Positions 55,509-64,000 of a DNA stretch of 64,000 nucleotides are shown here, piece after piece. Source of the DNA: Chrysogorgia sp. JL179-B06 (lineage: Eukaryota; Cnidaria; Anthozoa; Scleralcyonacea; Chrysogorgiidae); the NCBI GenBank assembly GCA_035772405.1, contig JAYKKM010000206.1:62001-126000 (forward strand). Reading direction: 5' to 3'. How positions within the stretch are numbered: position 1 is the stretch's first letter; each line of letters opens with the position of its first letter. The position numbers were made by a program, and so were the translations under genes. Under the pieces are notes generated by a model. It was not told the origin of the DNA, made no database searches, and was given only the letters and a program-made list of their open reading frames with translations.

Positions 55509-56042
55509 TTTTTTTTATTTATTTATTTATTTATTTATTATGCTTCGCCAACTCTGTAGTACATAATGAAAGTGGCAGGGTTGCCGCAACAGCGTACACC
55601 AATTATTGCGGTCCCAGAATTAATTAAATTAAAGTAAAAATTAAATTGTTTTAAGAATGTTCCTGTTCAAGAGTTGTTAGTTCTTATAGACGCAGCATCG
55701 TTGGATACCAATTAGACTGCGAACAGAATTGCATTTTGGGCAAATCGTTTTCCATGTTCGCGGGTCTTCTGGGTCATAATACTCCAGTGCCCTGATGTAA
55801 TATCGCAGGAGGTTGCATTTAAAGTTTGATAACGTAAGTTCCTTTAACCGAATTTCGTTTGGGAGGACATTCCACGTCCTGCATGTTCGTGTGAAGAATG
55901 ATCGCTTGAAAGTTAGTGTTCTACATTTTCGTGGACGAAATTGTAGAAGATCAGGGGTCGAGCAGGTTCTAGTTGTACTCTTTGGTATGTATATGGACGA
56001 TTTCAGGGTTGATTTTAGCCAGGCCATGCAGTTTTGAAAAAG
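55509..56042 (-). mobile_element. 5'-truncated LINE D with (TTTA)n tail
   Basis: A minus-strand fragment ends at 55509-55540 in (TTTA)n on the plus strand, i.e. a (TAAA)n 3' tail. It contains the C-terminal part of a LINE RT protein (55677-56027) with RTCRTWNVLPNEIRLKELTL and FKCNLLRYYIRAL. A 3' UTR of about 130 bp separates the stop and tail. The 5' end is cut at about 56042 next to the tail of LINE B. Confidence 0.75.
55677..56027 (-). pseudogene. LINE D C-terminal ORF2 fragment
   Basis: A 116-residue open frame covering the region after the RT thumb of a CR1/L2-like LINE (FTRTCRTWNVLPNEI... then YYDPEDPRTW, CPKCN). It contains the C-terminal Cys pair seen in several LINE ORF2 proteins. 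The RT itself is absent. Confidence 0.7.
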
Positions 56043-56043
56043 A

Positions 56044-56071
56044 ATATAATAATAATAATAATAATAATAAT
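56044..56071. repeat. (AAT)n microsatellite tail of LINE B
   Basis: Nine or so AAT units, (ATT)n on the element strand, followed inward by GGTTTATTTCATATTC, the start of the 3' UTR. The same kind of tail ends the RLE-type LINE at 20119. Confidence 0.85.
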
Positions 56072-56326
56072 GGTTTATTTCATATTCAATAGCTAATAAA
56101 GCTAAATTACAATATGTTTACAAGATCTAAATTTCAATAATATTAAAAAATACAGTCAATATTCTAATGTTACTGCATGCACTGTTAATAACATGATAAT
56201 TTACTTATCAGTATAACTATATAAATAAATACAATATACTAAAATTTCTGTATCAATAAAAATTTACTAAATATCAGTTGGAGTAAATGGTTTTAAGCTT
56301 CAAGTTATACTGTTCAATAGCGCAAA

Positions 56327-58637
56327 CTATATTATTGGACTATGTTTAAATCTTTCAGCCTCATGTGTCCGATTTTTTTTTGGAAGAAGACCATGCAGCT
56401 TATGACTTGATTTGGACATATTTTTAATTAGGTCAACACACAAATCATCCCGGCGTTCTCTAAGGGACTTTAGGCCGGCCTTTTGTAATAATTTCTCGTA
56501 ATCATACTCAGCGTAGATTATCCTAAGGGCACGCTTTTGAATTCTCTCAATATCCCCACTTTGTTCTTTCGTCAAGTTCCCATTCCAAACTTGGCATGCA
56601 TATTCGAGGGTTGATCTTATTATACCGCAATAAAAAAATGTTTTCAAATCATTCGTAGGAGCACCATAGCTTTTCAGGACCTTTAAAAAGTATAGGCGCT
56701 TATAGCTGCCTTTTTGTTATATAGGCAGTGTTGGTCCCAAGAGCTTATATGAACTGACCTTATCCATGGCTTGCTCTGCGATGTAGATAGGATGGATATT
56801 TGTTTTATTCGTACGAAAATCAATCTGCATTTCCTTACATTTTTTGGCGGTTAAGTTCCATATGTTGTTCTCGTGCAAATTGTAAAACACTCTCTACATT
56901 GGTTTAAGAGTTACCAATAGGACGGCCTGAATATGATTAGAAACATCGATTACTTGTGATAAGGTAGTATCATCCATAAACATTGTAGTATCCTCTTCAG
57001 ATATATCAGGGGTAGTCCTATATCGACGTATTGTTAACGCGGTGGTTGATTAATATGAACGATAAAGGCTATAGGGCCAATTTTGCTTCCCTGGAGAACT
57101 CCTCCACTTACGTTCTCAGCATCAGAACATCATATTTGGTAGTTTGCGATCGATTACATAAGTAAGATCCAGACCACGCAATGCAGAGCCGGGCGGAGAC
57201 CAATTTTGAGAAGTTCTCCAACAGAGCATTATGTTCAATCAAGTCAAACGCCTTACGGAAATCTAGGAATATTATTCGCACAATCTTACCCCGGACCTCC
57301 ATGGCCTTATACCATGTACCTTAGATAACACACTTGTGAGTGTTATTTTATTGATGTTCTTCCACCACGCTTTTGGGTTAGAACAACGGGTTGGTCGAAT
57401 TTTGTCGTCGTAAAACGATTTCTTCTCCTTACAAATCTCAGATGCATGAAATTAATCGAGGTCGAGCTTTAAAACATCCAATTCTACCCTGCTTGTACGC
57501 CTTATCTCGTTTGGCTAAAAGACGCTTGCTTGATTCTACCAGTTATAAGGCTTATCGTTCCCATGTAGTTTTACGATTTTCTCTGGGAAAAAAGAATCAA
57601 TCATCTTGTTGGTCAATTCTAGAAACAAATCAACTTTACTAATCGTACATGTAGCATTAAAAACAGGTGACCAATCATAGCATTTTAAATATTCATAAAA
57701 AGCTTGTAAACTGGATTGTCTGAGTGGCCTTACTTTGATCTTTCTTATTATATTATTTTCCTTGCTAGCAACCTGAACTTTAGATTGCCATTTAATAACA
57801 CAATGGTCAGATGTAGCTATCGCAGCCAAAACAATAGGATCGTCATACCAGGTGGCCACATTTGTTAGTATTAAATCAAGAATAGCTGTTCCTCTGGTTG
57901 GTACTTTGACTAGTTGCTTAAGCTGGCAGTGTTTGGAAATTAGATTAGTTTGAAAGCCATTACTTACAGGATTAAAATCTCCAGCTACGATGATTGCAGT
58001 ACTTTGACTTACTTTCAGATGTTAGAATATCGCAACAATAACAAAAGTAATCATAAAAACTTTTGAAGGTCACTTGATGACAATGATGGAGAGAGATAAA
58101 TGCATGCCACAGTAATTTTGGAAATCAATCTAGGAAGCCATTTTGGTCGTTAGTTATCCATAAACATTCGAAAGTCGTTTGTATCAGATCATTACGAACT
58201 TTAACTGGAATATGATCGCGTACATATACTTCCACACCACCCCCTCGACCGCTATCTCTGTCCTTTCTTATAAGAGTTAAACCAGGAATTTGCACTGTCT
58301 CACTTGGAATATTTTCCGTTAGCCAAGTTTCTGTAACAAGGTCAGAATTATGTTGATCAATTAACACAGCGAACTCGTCCTTCTTATTAAAAAGAGATCT
58401 TGCATTTAAAAGTAGCACATTAGGTAAAACATTCCGATTAACCATTGGCGTTGTAGCTCGTCCTGATTCTAAGGCAACTTCAATTAAGTTGCAACTCCTA
58501 GTTCTCGTGTTCTCTCGAACTTTACCAGATAAACGAGGCTTATACGATCGAGTAATTTTCAGGGGAATATAATTAGTAGAACAACCTCCTTTAGATAAGT
58601 TAAAATTTCCGTTTCCCAGACGATTAGACATAAACAT
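56327..58637 (-). pseudogene. LINE B ORF2: endonuclease plus RT, heavily decayed
   Basis: Pieces in order: 58637-58125, APE endonuclease start (LLLNARSLFNKKDEF, TETWLTEN, RKDRDSGRGGGVEVYV); 57859-57536, end of endonuclease (SDHCVIKW) and linker; 57302-57108, RT motif A (FLDFRKAFDLIEHN); near 57100-57050, motif B (LQGSKIGPIAFIVHIN); near 56985, FMDDTT in place of YADD; 56647-56327, thumb (IRSTLEYACQVWNG, RIQKRALRIIY). At least four frame breaks separate them. Confidence 0.85.
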
Positions 58638-59690
58638 TAACGAGTTATCAACTGGGTGATAAAAACATTTCCATGTTCATCAATCTTATTTATATTCGCG
58701 TTGAATGGTAAACAAATTGCAAATAATCCATCCAACTGCTCACTTGATTGTTCATAGATTGTTCCCATAGGCTTCTTTCTGGTATGTTGACGCCGAAAAA
58801 ACCCTTTTGACTGTTCATCTTCTGTTTTACTCGGTAGGACGGTCGTCTGAATTGTTGCTGCTGCTGTCGTTGTTGTTGATATGTCGCTTTATTATTATGA
58901 CTGAAGGTCCTCGATTTACTTGGTTGAACGGCTGACTATTCTGTTGTCGCTGTTGTCTTGGTTGGTAGAATTGATCCCGATAAGTCAGGTTAGCTCTGTT
59001 AAAATATTGTCTTGCATTACGGGCAGATTTATTGCGAATCTCCGGTAGTGGTGAGTTCTTTTGTGAGTTGTACATAGGCGATTGTGTTTCTCGATATATA
59101 TAGTCACACATTTGTTCTTCAAAAGGATGACTATCTTGAGGACCACTGCTTTTATTCTTTCCCTTCGAAAGGCATGGTAATTTCAGTGGCATGTCTTGTG
59201 TCTTTGGCTCCATATCATTTTTCGTTCCCCCTGGCTTTTCTACTCGTTGGTATTCATAATTCTTACGGATTTCTACAACTGGTGTACTTTGACTTAAATT
59301 AATAGTATTATCTTGGATGATTAAAGCCAGTGCTAGCCTTAGGGAGTCTCTTTCCTTTTCTGCATTGACCATTCTATCCTCTAGGGAACTAATGCGTTGG
59401 TTATAATCATTAATATCTTTATTATTTTCGTTTGTCATTATGGAAATTTCTTTTTCCAGTTGTTTACATCTTTCTCTCTCCTGCACCAATTCACGTTCAA
59501 GAGAGTTTTCTTTATCGATTCTCTTGATGCTCGTAGGTTTCGGAATATTAGGAACTATAGCTTCCATTTGCTTTTGCATTATAACAACATCCAACTTAAC
59601 TCCCTCAATATCCACTGCAAGAGACCTGCACGGACATTGAACCAACGATAGCGAGGAAACCTCCACATCATTAATATAATTATTCGGTAT

Positions 59691-60055
59691 TTCGCAAGAT
59701 ATTTCCAATCCAGATTCAGACACACACTCAAGCATATGGGAGTTTTCCTCCAAGTTAATCATTATTTCCTCAGGAACTGTCTTGTGCAGGCTACCGACAG
59801 ACAAATTTGGTGAAACAGATTGAGAAACCGCTTGAACGACATCTTGAACAATCGTCCGAGCATCATGAATATAGTTATTCGACATTTGCAAGGTATTTCC
59901 AATCCAGATTCAGACACACACTCAAGCATATGTGCAGTTTCCTCCAGCTTAATCGTTGTTACATCCTCGGGAACTGTCTTGTGACTACCGACACAGACAA
60001 ATGTAATGAGTCAGATCGGGAAACCGCTTGAACAACATCTTGAACAACCGCTTGA
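59691..60055 (-). repeat. 185-bp imperfect tandem duplication in LINE B ORF1
   Basis: TATTCGGTATTTCGCAAG at 59691 and TATTCGACATTTGCAAGG at 59876 start two diverged copies sharing CCAATCCAGATTCAGACACA, CACTCAAGCATATG and GGAACTGTCTTGTG. Divergence shows the duplication is older than the local hAT insertion or is part of the family. Confidence 0.85.
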
Positions 60056-60195
60056 ACAGCCGCTTGAGTAGCCTCTCCGCTCATATCAAGTTCAGTTCTT
60101 ACTGATGAACCCACAGATATTAATCAGAATTTCTTTCAGGTAGTTACCGTCTTTCCCTTAGAACAGCAGTGTCTTTTGTTTACTATAATACCAGG

Positions 60196-60841
60196 CAGTA
60201 TTGTAAATACTGATCGTTACTAAAGTAACGCGTTACTAATTACTAATTACTTTTTGAGTAATTTTTATGGTAATTAATTACCTGCTCTGCCAAAGTAATT
60301 TGTAATGTAATTAATTACATTTTGTAGGTAACGAGTAAAATTCCCCTAAAGTAACGTTACGTTACTTCTCAGTGTTCTCACGTTTATTTCAGTCCGTCTA
60401 CAGCATTATTTCGCGTATATTTTGTAAAACATTTTTGTAAAACATTAAAATTCCTCGTAGTCTGAACTTCAAAAACAGTGATGAATATTTTATTTCGTTA
60501 AAATGAGCCTGTAATGTTGCCAATAAGCGACGTGAGCGAACAACCAGATGCAATACTTCATGTATTAGTGTATTATGGACGTGTTTCCCACGTAGTGAAG
60601 TTTGTACACTTTGAACTTCTATTAAGATTCTATAAAGATATATTTAATAATAAAAAAATAATAATTTTATGTTAAAATATTGGAACAAGTTACATAAAAA
60701 GTAATTTTAAAAGTAATTGGTCATTAATTACTTTTTGACAAGTAATTAATAATTGGTAATTAATTACTTTTGGAAAAAAGTAATTTGTAATTGTAATAAT
60801 TACTTTTTCAGAGAAGTAATTGTAATTTTTACTCACTACTG
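60196..60841. mobile_element. Non-autonomous hAT-type MITE with AATTACTT-rich arms
   Basis: 8-bp TSD ATACCAGG lies at 60188-60195 and 60842-60849. Ends are CAGTATTG and, in reverse complement, CAGTAGTGAG. Both arms are rich in AAGTAATT/AATTACTT words in inverse orientation. It is 646 bp long with no ORF. It interrupts LINE B ORF1. Confidence 0.9.
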
Positions 60842-61092
60842 ATACCAGGTAATAGTCAAATCAGAATTAGAGCTTTTGAACTTCTTGGAGTTGCCTCCTG
60901 GTGATGTCCATTTGCCAATTTGGCCGAAGGCTTCTTTAATAAAACTCTTTAACAATTCGAAGCAATTCGTCCATTTCATACGTTTCTCATCGTAGATCAA
61001 ATTAGAGCAATCTCGATGATGTGCTATAAGTTCTAAGTTTAGACTTGTTGTGATAATGTTTTCAGTTGACTTGACTGTCATTTCAGCTTGTT

Positions 61093-61312
61093 TGTCGAAT
61101 TGTGATCAAATCGAGGTATTCGAGGTATACGAAGAAGATCAAATCGAGGTATTCGTGCCAGTGTAGTATCAAAGCAAACACAAAGTTGTCAAATATTACT
61201 CTTTTATTCTTCACACGCTCATAGACACTATAGACTCTCTCAACTCCAACACACACCCGATATCGCATTACAATTACTAACTGTCGTCACGTGATCGCCG
61301 AAGGTCACAAGT
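61093..61312 (-). repeat. Possible 3' LTR of gypsy B
   Basis: The minus strand begins TGTGACC near 61309, shortly after the stop codon of the gypsy B polyprotein, and could end TTCGACA at 61093. It contains AATAAA near 61200. A clear polypurine tract and a second LTR are not visible in the window, so the limits are tentative. Confidence 0.35.
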
Positions 61313-61832
61313 TCAGCGGAGAGCGTTCTCGATCTGAATTTCATCTAAATTAAAATCTTGGTATCGATCCGGAGCACGGCGTTGACGGTTTGACCGGCGT
61401 AGGCCAGGAGCAACTTCGTTACGCTCACATGTCTGTACTTCCTCTTGATGGTGGATTGCTGGTTCATTCGGAAGAAGGCCAACAGTGTTGTGTTCTTCCT
61501 GTTAGAATTACCATTGGCCAGCTTTAAACGATTGCGATGTACAACTTTTTTCCTTCCTTTTGGTAATTGACGTTACCAAGGCGACTAACCACCACGTACG
61601 GCCCGCCCACTCTTTTTTGTGCCATACCCGATCACCTGACTCCAGTTGTGTGCTCTCCAGTTTTGTCAGGTTATCGTAAGTCTTCTTTTGTTTTGCCTGA
61701 GCCTGACTGACATTGGTTGCAATTTGTTCATACCCCGTCCTTAAGGTTTTCTCCAGGTCGTCACAATAGTTTGCAATCATCCCTTCTCCGGTAGGTCTGT
61801 GTGCAGTGCCCATGAGTGTCAATGGTGACGTA

Positions 61833-63012
61833 CAGGGGCGGATTAACCAAGGGGCAACTGAGCTCCTGAGGGCCCCGCTCAAATTTGAAACGCAGGGAAA
61901 AAACAGACCACAAAAACAAAAAATCATTTAAAAAATTAAAAATCTTGAAATATTTTACAGAATCATTATATAGATCATTACATAATTACTATTTACAAAA
62001 ACTAACATTAACATTAACATTTAACAATACAGTACTAACAGTTGTGCCGAGTAACTTTCAGAAGTTTATTTTGCGGGATTTTTGAAGAGCGAAATCTTCA
62101 ACTACACAGGTAAAGTCAATTTTCCGAAGGAAGTCGCTTTCGATGGACATTAGGGAAAGTACGCTCATCCTCTTTTGCGCCATTGTTGAGCGCAGCTCAT
62201 TCTGAACAAAGCTTAAGGCTTGAAAACGTACGTTCGCCACTACAGTTAGAAACCATATATAAATTCGCAGAGTGATCTCAACATTTGGGAAAGTGGGTGC
62301 GAGTCCCAGTTTGATGAAAAGGCGAAACATGTTGAGTTCTTTGCTGGCATCTGTGTCGGTGTAACAAGTTTGCTTCACAACTGGAGTTCGCAGCATGGAT
62401 GGAAATTGTACAAGTTCGTCATCAAGTAGCTCCTCCAGATCGTTCTTGTACGTATGAACCAATTGTTCAGCAGCTTGTTGGAGTTCCTGTTCATTGAGAT
62501 CTTCCAACCTCGTGAGGAAACCGAACAACCGAAACACCTGACCTCACTGTACGCTCCAATGCGGTCGGACATCGCGCTCGTTAATTTGTCGATGATGACA
62601 AGGAAGCTGTCGACTTTGAAGCTTTCTCTAGCACTTAACTTTGCAGTGTTGTCTGTGTCGTAAACCAAATATCCGTGAAAGGCTACATAAAGTACCTACC
62701 GAGTTGCCTGAGTATGGTAACTACCTCATCTTTTTATCAGATATAGACGATTCTAACCCTAACACTAAGAGTAACACATGCTTATTGTCTAATACAGTGT
62801 ACCTACGGATTTAACTTCACAAAATAAACAACAAAATTATTTTGTTGAAATAAACCACAGAGCAGCAGTCAATATTTATATTAGTATAACTAATAAGCGA
62901 TAACTGTTCCCATGCACCGCAGCCCCAGAGACCGGGGTGCTAACTTTCAGATGTTTGGGGCCCCACAATCTAAATTTCCCCCAGGGCCCCAGGGGTCCTT
63001 AATCCGCCCCTG
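61833..63012 (-). mobile_element. hAT-type transposon carrying a transposase C-terminus
   Basis: TIRs CAGGGGCGGATTAA and TTAATCCGCCCCTG lie at the ends, with a perfect 8-bp TSD GTGACGTA at 61825-61832 and 63013-63020. The 1180-bp element holds only the C-terminal part of a transposase, so it is an internal deletion derivative. Removing it restores the gypsy B frame, so it is younger than gypsy B. Confidence 0.93.
62058..62668 (-). pseudogene. hAT transposase C-terminal fragment
   Basis: Two frames (62668-62537 and 62537-62058) joined by a frameshift near 62530. Pieces are FKVDSFLVIIDKLTSAMSDR, TRLEDLNEQELQQAAEQLV, FPNVEITLRIYIWFLTVVAN and QNELRSTMAQKRMSVLSLMS, matching the hAT dimerisation region (family knowledge). 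The usual Ser-Gly-Glu-Arg-type block is degenerate. The catalytic N-terminal part is missing. Confidence 0.85.
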
Positions 63013-63399
63013 GTGACGTAGCTAATTCGCGACCATATACAGCTTTGAATGGTGTGACACCCGACGAGCGATGCATGCCGGCACGGTAAGCAAACAAAGC
63101 CAGTGGCAAATGAACATCCCAATCATTGTGGTCGTTGTTGACATACGCTGTTAAAATCGCTTTCAAGGTGCGATTAAATCGCTCTACTTGTCTATCAGTT
63201 TGTGGGTGATATGGTGACGTTCTCAGCTTCTTCACTCCAAGCAGTTGAAACACTTCCTTCATTAAGTCAGCCTCGAAGTTCTTGCCCTGATCGGTCAGGA
63301 GCTTCTCTGGAATGCCATGGCGGGAGATTACTTCATCTACAAACGCCTTTGCTGTAGTATCTGCGCGTTGGTTGGTCATTGGTACAGCTTCTACCCATT

Positions 63400-63983
63400 T
63401 CGTGAAATGGTCCGAATAAAATAGGTGTTGAGCAAAGGTGCTGTTTAAGGGTTTTGAAGGCCTGGTCTGCTTGTGGGGTCCAGTTGAATTCTCGTTGTCC
63501 ACACTTTGTTAAGTCGTGGAGAGGGGAACCTATGCTTGCAAAATCGTTGACAAAGCGCCGATAATAGGATGCCATACCAAGGAATCCTCGAACTTCACTT
63601 AGTGATGATGGTGTCGGAAAATCTCGCACAGCTCTCACCTTCTCAGGATCCGGTTCCGCACCTCGGGCGGACACAACATGGCCAAGAAATTTAACAGATG
63701 TCTGTCCGAATTGACATTTGCTCTTCTTGAGTTTCAAATCTGTCTCACAAACCCGGCGAAAACCCTCCTCCAAAATGCGATTGTGCTTTGCCCATGTATC
63801 TGAGAAAATAATGATGTCATCCAGGAATACCAAACATCCGTCTAATCCATTCAGCAATTTACCCATCATTCGTTGAAATGTGACCGGAGCATTAGTCAAA
63901 CCAAAAGGCATGACATTAAACTCGTAATGATTTACTCCGACTGAAAATGCTGTCTTTTCTCTATCCGATTCTTTTAATGGCAC
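63400..63983 (-). pseudogene. Gypsy B reverse transcriptase (partial)
   Basis: Open frame from 63983 with FNVMPFGLTNAPVTFQRMM, CLVFLDDIIIFSD (FLDD, the gypsy form of the YxDD catalytic motif), KSKCQFGQTSVKFLGHVVS and GFLGMASYYRRFVNDFA, then FNWTPQADQAFKTLKQHL. It copies element RNA. The frame passes into the integrase in a different frame near 63420. The 5' part is outside the window. Confidence 0.9.
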
Positions 63984-64000
63984 TTGCCAATAGCCAGAGG

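Larger units (their letters stand above)
58827..61081 (-). pseudogene. LINE B ORF1 (coiled-coil RNA-binding-type protein), interrupted
   Basis: The frame opens at 61081 and reads RMKWTNCFELLKSFIKEAFG and KWTSPGGNSKKFKSS up to the hAT-type insertion (60841-60196). It resumes below it with QKTLLF and GKDGNYLKEILINICG. From 59891 to 58827 it is open for 354 residues, with an acidic stretch, a coiled coil (LERELVQERERCKQLEKEIS), then a Pro/Gln/Asn-rich basic tail (YQPRQQRQQNSQPFNQVN). Such ORF1 proteins bind element RNA. Breaks are the hAT insertion and an internal duplication near 59876. Confidence 0.75.
56044..61090 (-). mobile_element. LINE B, near full length (ORF1 plus ORF2), with (AAT)n tail
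   Basis: The minus-strand element begins near 61090 and ends with (AAT)n at 56044-56071. It carries ORF1 (61081-58827), with a hAT-type element inside, and a badly decayed ORF2 (58637-56327). It resembles two-ORF CR1/L2-type LINEs with a coiled-coil ORF1. The gypsy B remnant adjoins its 5' end. Confidence 0.8.
61313..63502 (-). pseudogene. Gypsy B integrase and polyprotein C-terminus, split by a hAT-type element
   Basis: From about 63420: YSDHFTKWVEAVPMTNQ, LLTDQGKNFEADLMKEVF (second catalytic Asp) and TSPYHPQTDRQVERFNRTLK (catalytic Glu) are well preserved, up to GVTPFKAVYGRELATSP at the insertion. The frame continues past the insertion at 61824 with no loss, through AKQKKTYDNLTKLES and DRVWHKKEWAGRTW. 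A frameshift near 61500-61540 precedes KVVHRNRLK and the RRSNRQRRAPDRY tail. Confidence 0.85.
61313..64000 (-). mobile_element. Ty3/gypsy-type LTR retrotransposon (gypsy B), internally deleted, runs off the window
   Basis: Minus strand: RT from the window edge to about 63430, joined directly to the integrase core (63420-63013), a hAT-type element, integrase C-terminal region (61832-61508), and a tail with GLRRSNRQRRAPDRYQDF ending at a stop at 61313. RNase H and the integrase zinc domain are missing, so an internal deletion removed them. Confidence 0.85.

Overview
The window looks like eukaryotic, and most probably invertebrate animal, repeat-dense DNA. The evidence is GT-AG introns in the clearest gene, and a mixture of APE-type LINEs, an RLE-type LINE, gypsy-type LTR elements, hAT elements, a Helentron, a Crypton and a Polinton/Maverick-type element. 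This mixture is typical of cnidarians, sponges and other marine invertebrates, but the exact phylum is inference. No host single-copy gene, tRNA or rRNA was recognised.

Layout. (1) 1-13536 and 16853-17514 form one satellite-like array of 5-, 8- and 13-bp variants built on GCAATG(TA/TT/CA), with kilobase-scale higher-order copies. A minus-strand LINE (13537-16852) interrupts it with a 5-bp TSD. (2) 17515-20118 holds a degenerate LTR element (5' LTR, primer-binding site, gag) with an inverted-repeat MITE. (3) 20119-23783 is a nearly intact minus-strand RLE-type LINE. (4) 23785-24240 and 49357-50200 are the 3' and 5' parts of what looks like one LINE split by a 25-kb composite element. (5) 24241-49356 is that composite: a Polinton/Maverick-type element with TIRs of about 2.6 kb, a protein-primed DNA polymerase B gene with two introns, a small zinc-finger ORF, and truncated packaging-ATPase and integrase genes. 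Its left TIR is split by an 11.6-kb Helentron (25080-36674). Its right TIR is split by a 1.84-kb Crypton tyrosine-recombinase element (47297-49139). For both insertions the opposite TIR arm preserves the empty site, so the boundaries can be read to within a few bases. (6) 50201-64000 is a stack of minus-strand retroelement fragments (Helitron helicase scrap, gypsy A, LINE D, LINE B with ORF1 and ORF2, gypsy B) cut by three hAT-type elements with perfect 8-bp TSDs.

The most interesting unit is the Helentron. It is one long polyprotein frame interrupted by one TAA and one frameshift. It encodes an N-terminal signal-peptide-like and basic segment, a consensus 2A ribosome-skipping motif (DIEKNPGP), two tandem cysteine-protease-like domains (the second without the catalytic Asp-His motif), a lysine-rich 19-residue repeat, a Cys-rich DUF6570-like domain, an HUH Rep, a PIF1-type helicase and an APE-like endonuclease. 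Its ends show T|T insertion, 8-bp subterminal inverted repeats and a 3' hairpin, as expected for Helentrons. A 127-bp satellite lies near its 3' end.

Relative order of events: the Polinton-type element entered a LINE, and the Helentron and Crypton entered its TIR arms later. Almost every coding region carries at least one stop or frameshift, so this is a graveyard of fairly recent elements rather than a functional operon-like region.
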